The notes below the pieces were generated by a model. The model did not search any database and was not told the DNA's origin. It saw only the letters and a program-made list of their open reading frames with translations. The position numbers and the translations under genes are program-made. Shown here in pieces: positions 6,218-12,092 of a stretch of 12,092 nt of DNA. The DNA comes from Chloroflexota bacterium (GTDB lineage Bacteria > Chloroflexota > Dehalococcoidia > Lucifugimonadales > JADFKI01), in NCBI GenBank assembly GCA_022565015.1, contig JADFKI010000088.1, positions 1 through 12,092 of the forward strand. Reading direction: 5' to 3'. Every line of letters starts with the position of its first letter. Positions within the stretch are counted from its first letter, which is position 1.

Positions 6218-7675
6218 TCATGGCTTTTTGGCTTCTGACATACGCCGTTTGACAAGCTTTCCCCACTCGCTGGGAGTGAACGAGTCCCTGTTATCGAGCA
6301 GGCAAGGACATGCCTCATCGCTGAACTGCCAGGCAATCCACCCGATTCCATTCTGCTCGGAGTAGTCCAGCAGCGCCTCCATATCATCTGTCAATGGCAT
6401 TGCGCCGCCGATACCAAATTCGCCTAATACAATCGGATAAGCAGCGGATATATCGCCTAGTAGATATTCTCTTTGTATCGTTTCCCAGTCATCGTAGGGG
6501 TGGCTGGTGTAGAAAACGTTATCTCGCAGAATCGGCCTATCGAGTACGCCACGCAGATATCTGCCGTACTGGGTTCCCGGCACGGAAATGAGTGATTTTG
6601 GGTGCACTGCTCTAACGGAATCAATCATGTCGGTATAAAGGGTCGCCAGCTCCACCCAGTCAATGCCAAATGGCTCTCCTTGCACGCCGTAAATAACCCC
6701 TGGATGGTTCGCATATCTGGCGGCCATCCTGGTCAGCGCCAATTTTGCGTCGTCGTCCGGCCTGCCTGGAGCATCATCGTTGGGCTCATGGTCGCGGTAG
6801 ACAAGGTGAACGTATGCGCCGTTCGAATTGGCCAGCGATATCATCTCGTCATAGGCGGAGATATATTCGGTCTCTCCCCTTAGCACAGGGCCGGATGAGA
6901 AGTACAGCTTGACAACCGTCGCCCCCCAGCCCTCGGGTCCTTCGCCGGTGGCAATTGGAATCGCTCTGAGTTCGTAGGCGACGGATTGAACGAAGTCCCA
7001 TATGAAGCTGCGGCGCTCTATATTGACGCCGCGCAGAATAATCCGAGTACTCTCTTCATCTACAATCCTGTTAGCGGACGTGCGGAGCCACTTTAGATTC
7101 TCCTTTGACCCCTGGCTTTCAGGTGCTACGTCCAGACGAAGGCGATAGTCGTTGGTGTTACTGTTTCCGCCTCCATCGGCACAGCGGACGTAGTACGTGT
7201 AGCTTTGGCCCGCTAACGGGTCCAACACCAATAAGGTATGTATCAGACCTTTCGTCGTACTGAATTCGTACGGCATCGATTCGTAGGGCGCGTTGGGCGT
7301 CGTAGAATAGCGACACGTAGAGATTCTGTCCGTCGCAATTGCAATAGCCACGGTGGATGGCTCCGCCGAAACCGGCTCCTCGAGGGTGACTCTCAAGATG
7401 TTGGGTGGGATGCCTTCGGAGTCTCGGTCGGCGATGGACTCCAGATACGTGGGCTGCAGGTACGCCTGGCCCGTGTCGGGCACCTGGACTGAATCCGGGG
7501 AGATCCGCCGGATGACGCCCCGTTCGATTCGCCTAAAGACTTTCTTCGCTGCCGCGACCGGATCACTAGGATCGATGCTGGATGAGCGAACGGCTATGAG
7601 TCCCAAAATTGCGACAAGGACAACAATAATAACAAAGCTTATAGTCCCGATCACGAGAACAATCTGCTTAATCAC
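6218..7675 (-). CDS. Membrane-anchored Fn3-like plus GH5-type glycoside hydrolase
   Basis: A 485-residue protein. A strong N-terminal transmembrane segment (about 4-29) is followed by a linker, a beta-sandwich Fn3-like domain at about 94-183 ending in YYVRCADGGGNSN, and a cellulase-type GH5 (clan GH-A) barrel from about 200. Supporting blocks are RIILRGVNIE at 211-220, TVVKLYF at 253-259, YGVQGEPFG at 329-337 with Glu334 as likely acid/base, SHPYDDW at 391-397, VLGEFG at 416-421 with Glu419 as likely nucleophile, and WIAWQF at 446-451. The Asn that normally precedes the acid/base in GH5 (NEP) is Gly333 here, so the usual contact at the -1 sugar is missing. This suggests altered specificity or reduced activity. 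The start is GTG 7675, with GGTGA 9 nt upstream. It lies 129 nt after SGNH-B. It should act outside the cell on a beta-linked glycan; the substrate cannot be told from sequence. Confidence 0.85.
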   Translation of the reverse strand: MIKQIVLVIGTISFVIIVVLVAILGLIAVRSSSIDPSDPVAAAKKVFRRIERGVIRRISPDSVQVPDTGQAYLQPTYLESIADRDSEGIPPNILRVTLEEPVSAEPSTVAIAIATDRISTCRYSTTPNAPYESMPYEFSTTKGLIHTLLVLDPLAGQSYTYYVRCADGGGNSNTNDYRLRLDVAPESQGSKENLKWLRTSANRIVDEESTRIILRGVNIERRSFIWDFVQSVAYELRAIPIATGEGPEGWGATVVKLYFSSGPVLRGETEYISAYDEMISLANSNGAYVHLVYRDHEPNDDAPGRPDDDAKLALTRMAARYANHPGVIYGVQGEPFGIDWVELATLYTDMIDSVRAVHPKSLISVPGTQYGRYLRGVLDRPILRDNVFYTSHPYDDWETIQREYLLGDISAAYPIVLGEFGIGGAMPLTDDMEALLDYSEQNGIGWIAWQFSDEACPCLLDNRDSFTPSEWGKLVKRRMSEAKKP

Positions 7676-7788
7676 TCTTTTAATTCACCGCGCGATAAAG
7701 ATCTGAGGGCGCGATTCCTGCCGTGCTTTGGGCATGAGCAAAAGGATTTACACGAATCAGGGAAACTTGGATATCTACACATGGGAAT

Positions 7789-7803
7789 AGCAGGCGTCCT
7801 GCT
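7789..7803 (-). other. Stop-adjacent stem-loop after SGNH-B
   Basis: A perfect 6-bp stem AGCAGG/CCTGCT with a 3-nt ACG loop, one nucleotide after the SGNH-B stop codon. It is followed by ATTCCC, without a T-run, so it is more likely an RNA-stability or pause element than a full terminator. Confidence 0.4.
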
Positions 7804-7804
7804 G

Positions 7805-9034
7805 CTAATCTCCCAGACTCTTGGCCTGACTCGAGCAGGCGGAAGCCAATTGTGCGACGGCACGGCCGCTCGCCTGAACCGGGTGACCGGCACAGAGCTC
7901 ATTCCGCACTATCGTGAATATCTCCTCGGCCACTATCAGGTTACCGGTACCGGATAGGTGGGCCCAGTCCAGATAGACTGGGTCCGCGGTCTGCTCGAAA
8001 ACGTCTGAGATATCGAAGACGCCCGGGAGAATCTGCTTTCCAGGGTAAGATTCCCTTATGATTTCTCGCATCTCCGCATGGACCTCCGTGCCGAGCCAGT
8101 TCGATGTACCCTTCCAGCCTTCGATCAGCTGCTGCTCGAGAGGACCCATAGGCTTGTCGCCAATGCCGAGGGCGGGTTGAAATAGGAAAATCGCTGTGAA
8201 TCCGTAGGTCTCCGAAAGCGAGTCGACTATCCGGTAATTCTCCAGCCAGAGATTAAGCGCATCGAGAGCCATATCCTGGTTGTCTCCGGCCGACGCGGCG
8301 GCGACAGGTCCTATTTGAATTGAATCTCTCATCAGCCTTCCTGCTAGAAGATCGAGAAGCCGAAACGTATCTGTGGAGCGTATAGCTGCTCTCATGGAGG
8401 CCCTGCTTCGCTGGAATTTATCTTGGATGCTATAAAGATTGTGGTGTGTTCCCTTAACGCCCGGCCAAAGCGCCGCCGCCGCCGCGTCGTTTATGCCGTC
8501 GTAGAATATGACCACGTCGGGCCGATTCCCCTGCTGAAGCTCCCTCATCAGCGAGACGAGCTCCTGGGTAGAGACGAACGCGTCCTCGCCGAAGTTGACC
8601 ACGTTGGAATCGACACCAAAGCCTTCGTTCATGATCCGGGAGAAGTGGCTTGGCACAGTCTCACTGTCCGGAGCTCCCCATCCCCACATGGTAGAGCCAC
8701 CAAACATCCACACTTTGAGGGCGTGGTCCTCAAGTGAGTTGTTGGTCGTGCGTCGGTTACCATCCTGGTCGACGTTCACCAGGGTGCCGGAAAATGGCTT
8801 GCGCTTCCACACCGTATAGGGACGGTACTCTCTTGAATAGCTTGACTCGATTTCCGTAATGAGCTGGGAGACTTCGTAGTCTGCATCTTCGAATACAATC
8901 AGGTCGGTTTGAAGGCCTGAAGTATCCCCGGTCAGCAACGGTACGAACGCGTACCTGGAAAGACCTTCGAACACCACAATAGTGATGACGCTCAATCCAA
9001 CCAGAGCGAGGAGCGTCTTTAGCCTCTGTCCCAA
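7805..9034 (-). CDS. Membrane-anchored SGNH/GDSL hydrolase (SGNH-B)
   Basis: A 409-residue SGNH/GDSL superfamily protein with an N-terminal hydrophobic segment (about 7-35) after the basic GQRLK, so the catalytic part is probably extracytoplasmic. Catalytic blocks: GGSTMWGWG at 112-120 (Ser114), NFGE at 147-150 (Gly149), YDGIND at 178-183 (Asn182), DWAH at 356-359 (Asp356, His359). The start is TTG 9034, with AGGAG at 9041-9045 giving a 6-nt spacer. It aligns without gaps to SGNH-C through the first 200 residues; my hand count over residues 71-200 is 87 identities in 130. The C-terminal tail after the catalytic His is longer and unlike that of SGNH-C. It lies 69 nt after SGNH-A and 129 nt before the GH5-type gene. 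It is probably an O-acyl esterase or acyltransferase acting on the same kind of glycan. Confidence 0.88.
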   Translation of the reverse strand: MGQRLKTLLALVGLSVITIVVFEGLSRYAFVPLLTGDTSGLQTDLIVFEDADYEVSQLITEIESSYSREYRPYTVWKRKPFSGTLVNVDQDGNRRTTNNSLEDHALKVWMFGGSTMWGWGAPDSETVPSHFSRIMNEGFGVDSNVVNFGEDAFVSTQELVSLMRELQQGNRPDVVIFYDGINDAAAAALWPGVKGTHHNLYSIQDKFQRSRASMRAAIRSTDTFRLLDLLAGRLMRDSIQIGPVAAASAGDNQDMALDALNLWLENYRIVDSLSETYGFTAIFLFQPALGIGDKPMGPLEQQLIEGWKGTSNWLGTEVHAEMREIIRESYPGKQILPGVFDISDVFEQTADPVYLDWAHLSGTGNLIVAEEIFTIVRNELCAGHPVQASGRAVAQLASACSSQAKSLGD

Positions 9035-9040
9035 CTTTTT

Positions 9041-9045
9041 CTCCT
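9041..9045 (-). promoter_or_regulatory. Ribosome binding site AGGAG deciding the TTG start at 9034
   Basis: AGGAG, then six nucleotides, then TTG 9034. The resulting N-terminus aligns residue for residue with that of the ATG-started paralog SGNH-C, which supports this TTG. Confidence 0.65.
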
Positions 9046-9082
9046 ACTTGCGGTTCCTTCTGCGATGCGGACCGGGCCGCTT

Positions 9083-9102
9083 CGCCGGCACTTCCGCCGA
9101 CG
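9083..9102 (-). other. Stop-adjacent stem-loop after SGNH-A
   Basis: A 7-bp stem CGUCGGC/GCCGGCG (one G-U pair) around a GGAAGU loop begins one nucleotide after the SGNH-A stop. No U-run follows, so complete termination is unlikely; SGNH-B begins 69 nt after SGNH-A. Confidence 0.4.
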
Positions 9103-9103
9103 A

Positions 9104-10282
9104 TCAGGGGCGTGCGTTCGCTACTCCCGATATGGAGAGTGGCTCGTTCCGAAACAGATATTCGGCCACCACCCTGGCGACTGACTCTGCTCCCTTCTCA
9201 GTAAAGTGGACGTCGTCGTAAAAGTTATCGGCGTCGTGGGGTATGGAGGACGCCACGTCTATGCATTCAACGCCGGCATCACGACACACGTCCAGCAACG
9301 TCTCGTTGTACATGCTCAATGCCTGCGCAAGGGCCGCCACGGAGTAGTATTCGCCTCCGACGTTGTTTTGAAAATCGCCTATCCCTCCGAACCAGAGTAG
9401 AGAATCCTGTTTCTCCGATATCTCGTTTTGCCACATCGCCGGCTGGGTGAGGAGTATTAGTCTCACGGAATGCTTCTCGGCCGTCGCAGCGATCGCTCGC
9501 AGATTCAGTGCGTATTCATCTAACGCGGACGCCATATCGGGGAGGCGGTCACGAAAACCGGAGGCCTGTTGCCGGTTGGCTCTCCAGGTGACGTGTTTCC
9601 TTTGCAGCTCCTCCTGACTCTGGTCACCCGCCGAGGCGAAAGCCTTGAGTTTCTTGGCCACTCCCCAGAGTGCGAGCCTCTTGTAAAAGGCGGTGTCGAA
9701 TTCGACGGGGTATACGCTGAATGCTCGGCGCACCAACCGGCTTGCCTCTTTGGTGTCTATAGAGTAGTTTTCGTCATATTGGGAGTCCTGTCCCAGGCGC
9801 AGCGTCAAGTCGTTGATGCCCACCATCATCACGATGGCGTTGATCTCACTAAGCTCGGACAAGAGGTAACGCATCTGCACGACGTGATGTCTGGAATTCG
9901 GACCGCTTTTTCCCGCGTTTCCCACCCAGGTGCGGGAATCCGACCGCTCGTTCAGCTGCCTCTGTAGAAGCTGAGGCCAGGCCTCACTCTGATCGAGAAA
10001 GCCGTTCTCGGTTGTGCTGCCTCCCAGCGCCAGAATGCGATAAGACGCCCCCGTGTCTAGCTCGTCACCCCGTATGCCCTGGGAGTTGACCGAGAATAGG
10101 GACGGCCCCTCAACACCCGGAAGTATTTCCGGTATCGGACGCATTGAAGCTGCCAGATTGGGAGGCCAGACCATGAAGGAGTCGCGGGACCCATCAGAGA
10201 AGCGCAGCACCACTTCCAACCCGGCAAGCGTGACCAACACCCCTGCAGATACCAGCAAGATACGCCAAAGAAATCCCTTCAT
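9104..10282 (-). CDS. Membrane-anchored SGNH hydrolase (SGNH-A)
   Basis: A 392-residue SGNH/GDSL hydrolase, clearly different from SGNH-B and SGNH-C. It has a hydrophobic anchor at about 5-27, then SVNSQGIRGDE at 64-74 (the N-x-x-G-x-R element common before the catalytic core), LGGSTTENG at 86-94 with Ser89 as nucleophile, NAGKSG at 122-127, VGINDL at 154-159 with Asn157, and YDDVHFTEKG at 355-364 with Asp356 and His359. The triad and oxyanion residues are complete. ATG 10282 is the only sensible start for the anchor, but no Shine-Dalgarno sequence precedes it, and an inverted repeat (CTTCAT/ATGAAG) overlaps the start codon. Translation may be weak, regulated or leaderless. It is the first gene of the block, with 1.15 kb of apparently non-coding DNA upstream. 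The function is probably de-acylation or acyl transfer on an extracellular glycan. Confidence 0.88.
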   Translation of the reverse strand: MKGFLWRILLVSAGVLVTLAGLEVVLRFSDGSRDSFMVWPPNLAASMRPIPEILPGVEGPSLFSVNSQGIRGDELDTGASYRILALGGSTTENGFLDQSEAWPQLLQRQLNERSDSRTWVGNAGKSGPNSRHHVVQMRYLLSELSEINAIVMMVGINDLTLRLGQDSQYDENYSIDTKEASRLVRRAFSVYPVEFDTAFYKRLALWGVAKKLKAFASAGDQSQEELQRKHVTWRANRQQASGFRDRLPDMASALDEYALNLRAIAATAEKHSVRLILLTQPAMWQNEISEKQDSLLWFGGIGDFQNNVGGEYYSVAALAQALSMYNETLLDVCRDAGVECIDVASSIPHDADNFYDDVHFTEKGAESVARVVAEYLFRNEPLSISGVANARP

Positions 10283-10455
10283 GGATGAAGCAACTTACTG
10301 AGTCTTCCAATCATTTTCAAAACTGAGCTCGCCGTAATTTTCGCCTTGTCCCCATCATAGATTTTTCGAAAGAAGCACACAGAGCCGACATTTCCCGCGT
10401 CGCATTCAATCCCATAAAAGAGAAACAATCCGAGATGGCATACGCCCTAAGACCG

Positions 10456-10483
10456 AGCATAGAAGTTTTAGCCAGTCCATCAA
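10456..10483 (-). promoter_or_regulatory. Weak promoter candidate upstream of SGNH-A (proximal)
   Basis: Minus-strand TTGATG (10478-10483), a 16-nt spacer, then TATGCT (10456-10461); each hexamer matches the sigma70 consensus at four of six positions. It would give a leader of roughly 165 nt. Matches of this quality occur by chance. Confidence 0.25.
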
Positions 10484-10488
10484 CCGCG

Positions 10489-10516
10489 TATATAAATAAG
10501 TAGCGGCCCATACCAA
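10489..10516 (-). promoter_or_regulatory. Weak promoter candidate upstream of SGNH-A (distal)
   Basis: Minus-strand TTGGTA (10511-10516), a 16-nt spacer, then TATATA (10489-10494), each four of six to consensus, just upstream of the proximal candidate. The local A+T-rich patch supports an opening region, but the evidence is thin. Confidence 0.25.
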
Positions 10517-11128
10517 AAATGGTTCTGATACTTGGCTTGAGCTGCCTGGAATCATCACTCGACTTCTGTATCGGATTCGCCTGGTTCCGTGAAGGACCTC
10601 TACCCTGTTCATGACTGGGATGGTCTCAGTCAATGCGCACTCCCTTAGCTATAGGCCGGCACATGATATGCCAGCATTGAGTAGTTGTATCCCCTCGCCT
10701 CCATAAAATGAGACGCTCTGGAGGACTGTATCGAAGATTCCTTCGGCCGGAAATCGACCTTTGCTATCCCGGGTTTCGTGTGGATACAGAGGCCTTGTGC
10801 GAGTTTTTCCGACGACCCACGACGACCCTCAGATCACCAGGTTTCAACTCTCGAATTGGCAAATGAACAAGGCCGAGAAACTGAACTATATCGACCCTTT
10901 CAATGTTATATTCGAGAGGTGAAGATTCAGGGGTATGCCAAGTCCATAACGGTGAGCAAACCGCGAACAGCTGTGAATTTCCTGTTGACGGTGGGCGTCG
11001 GCTCTTCTCCTCAAAATACGAGAGGCAGACCCTGAATAACGTTGAAAGTGCTTGGGTCTTGGTACTAGATTGGAAATGCGCTCCCTAGTTCAAGGAAGGT
11101 ATCCCATTTTGAACGAGGTGCGTAGGGC

Positions 11129-11143
11129 TTGGGCAATGCCCAA
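11129..11143. repeat. Perfect short inverted repeat TTGGGC-AAT-GCCCAA
   Basis: A 6-bp perfect stem with a 3-nt loop in the non-coding region, about 290 nt before the plus-strand gene. No T-run follows on either strand, so it is not a convincing terminator. It could be an operator half-site pair or chance. Confidence 0.3.
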
Positions 11144-11433
11144 ATGGTCTTCTTCGTGTCCCGTTCCAACGCACATTCACACTCGCGCTAAACTTAGCTC
11201 ACACCTTCGACATGTTATAAAGAATTCGTGCGGTTTCTCATCGACGCTGAACCAGAATCTCGAGTCGCATGGCACCTGGCGAATCAACGTACGAAACACA
11301 TGCAGAAAAAGGCTGATTTGCATCACCGCCCAATTCAAGGGCCTGGATACCACCGAGTATCGCTCTTCTGAGATTCAGAGACGGAAGAGTCCATTCCTAA
11401 AGGTAAGGAAATATTGGTGGCATCGGTTGCAAG

Positions 11434-12092
11434 ATGAAGTTGTGGAAGGGGCTTTCTGTGATAAGCAACAGATCATCGTTCAGGATTGTCGTCTCGATAT
11501 TCGTGCTGCTGGCGGTTGGAGGATTCGCGCACCAATCTAACTCAGATATTTTGGTCCAGGCGGCGCCCGCCCTGGCGTCGGCTATACCAGATGCCAACGG
11601 CGTATTCAACGAAGACTTCGTATGGGAAGGCAACCACGGCGCGACGATAATAAAAGACGGCGGCGCCACCAAATTCTCCACCGTCTGGTGGAACGAGGAT
11701 GCCTGGGACAACCGATCGGATACCGGATGGAACGGCGCCTCTGCCGAGGGTGGCAATGAACATATCGATATTCACCGCTCCGTAGACGACCTGGGCTCGG
11801 GCGAAAAGAACAATCTGAACGTCGTCGGCGGTGACGGCAGCCCCGGGGTCGGCATCATGCACCTCGACTTCGAGGGCAGCACGACGGCCAGGCTGCGTAA
11901 TCCGATGATCATATCCCAGGAGCGTCCCGGCATCGTTGAGTTCAGGACCAGCAATTTCGTTACTACGGGACACTGGTGGGAGATCGCCATCGCGCCGGCA
12001 AACGAAATCGTCACGGGTGGCGAGTTTACGGCCATTCCCGCGCAGACGGGAGGCGACGACTTCTCGGGCAAGGGCGGCCCGGGTCACCGTCC
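11434..12092 (+). CDS. Secreted protein of unknown family, C-terminus cut by window edge
   Basis: An open frame from ATG 11434 to the right edge (219 codons plus 2 nt). The upstream in-frame stop is TAA 11404-11406. The N-terminus is a signal peptide: basic residues up to Arg17, a hydrophobic core at about 18-31 (RIVVSIFVLLAVGGFA), then possible cleavage in the 32-50 stretch ending ALASA. The mature part is acidic, rich in Gly, Asn and Trp, and has a beta-sandwich feel (TVWWNEDAWDN at 83-93, GHWWEIAIAP at 179-188). I do not recognise the family. The start is ambiguous: ATG 11434 has only a distant GGTGG (13 nt), whereas GTG 11458 has AAGGGG 6 nt upstream and would still leave a signal peptide. 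It diverges from the glycan block, so co-regulation through the shared 1.15-kb spacer is possible. A surface or glycan-binding role is inference only. Confidence 0.75.
   Translation, partial: MKLWKGLSVISNRSSFRIVVSIFVLLAVGGFAHQSNSDILVQAAPALASAIPDANGVFNEDFVWEGNHGATIIKDGGATKFSTVWWNEDAWDNRSDTGWNGASAEGGNEHIDIHRSVDDLGSGEKNNLNVVGGDGSPGVGIMHLDFEGSTTARLRNPMIISQERPGIVEFRTSNFVTTGHWWEIAIAPANEIVTGGEFTAIPAQTGGDDFSGKGGPGHR

Larger units (their letters stand above)
10283..11433. other. 1.15-kb divergent intergenic region without a convincing gene
   Basis: I find no coding region here. Open frames are short, have no Shine-Dalgarno sequence and no recognisable composition, and the longest (11052-11540, plus) runs into the secreted-protein gene in another frame. 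The sequence looks lower in GC than the genes around it. It should hold the promoters for SGNH-A (minus) and for the secreted protein (plus). Visible elements are two weak minus-strand promoter candidates (10456-10516), a perfect TTGGGC/GCCCAA hairpin at 11129-11143, and a spaced GTTCAA/TTGAAC inverted repeat near 11090-11115. I see no tRNA, rRNA, IS or CRISPR structure. A gene relic or an RNA gene cannot be excluded by eye. Confidence 0.5.

Noticed and set aside
11090..11115. Spaced inverted repeat GTTCAA, 15 nt, TTGAAC.
   Set aside because: Six-base arms at this spacing are common by chance and nothing else marks it as an operator.
11052..11540. A 162-codon plus-strand open frame in the right-hand spacer.
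   Set aside because: No ribosome site, composition unlike a folded protein, and its last 107 nt overlap the signal-peptide gene in another frame.
1..12092. Search by eye for CRISPR arrays, tRNA/rRNA genes, transposases, phage or defence genes.
   Set aside because: No regularly spaced repeats, cloverleaf sequences, transposase motifs or nuclease/helicase domains were found.

Overview
This is a bacterial window of about 12 kb. Eight genes on the minus strand form one co-directional block (positions 1 to 10282, transcribed right to left). A ninth gene, on the plus strand, diverges from them at the right edge. Moderate-to-high GC with frequent ATA and AGG/AGA codons, several TTG/GTG starts behind strong Shine-Dalgarno sequences, and many single-pass anchored extracytoplasmic enzymes would fit an uncultured Chloroflexota-type bacterium. 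That assignment is an inference; no marker gene is present.

In order of transcription the minus-strand genes are: an anchored SGNH/GDSL hydrolase (SGNH-A, 9104-10282); a second SGNH hydrolase (SGNH-B, 7805-9034); a membrane-anchored Fn3-like plus GH5-type glycosidase (6218-7675); a small SxtJ-like membrane protein (5648-6013); a NodU/CmcH/TobZ-type O-carbamoyltransferase (3816-5591); a 59-residue DUF5989 membrane peptide (3574-3753); a third SGNH hydrolase that is a close paralog of SGNH-B (SGNH-C, 2239-3456); and a long BNR/Asp-box beta-propeller lipoprotein that runs off the left edge (1-2129). A near-consensus sigma70-type promoter at 6053-6081 points to SxtJ-like, carbamoyltransferase and DUF5989 (and perhaps SGNH-C) as their own transcription unit.

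From 10283 to 11433 about 1.15 kb appears non-coding and separates the block from a divergent gene for a secreted protein (11434 to the right edge), which I do not recognise.

The likely theme is decoration and trimming of an extracellular or surface glycan. The carbamoyltransferase would work in the cytoplasm next to two tiny membrane partners, while the SGNH esterases/acyltransferases, the GH5-like enzyme and the propeller lipoprotein would act outside. The order SxtJ-like, carbamoyltransferase, small membrane peptide, GDSL protein closely resembles the sxtI-sxtJ-sxtK-sxtL part of the cyanobacterial saxitoxin cluster. Here it sits among carbohydrate-active genes with no other toxin gene in view. 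This is the most interesting feature of the window.
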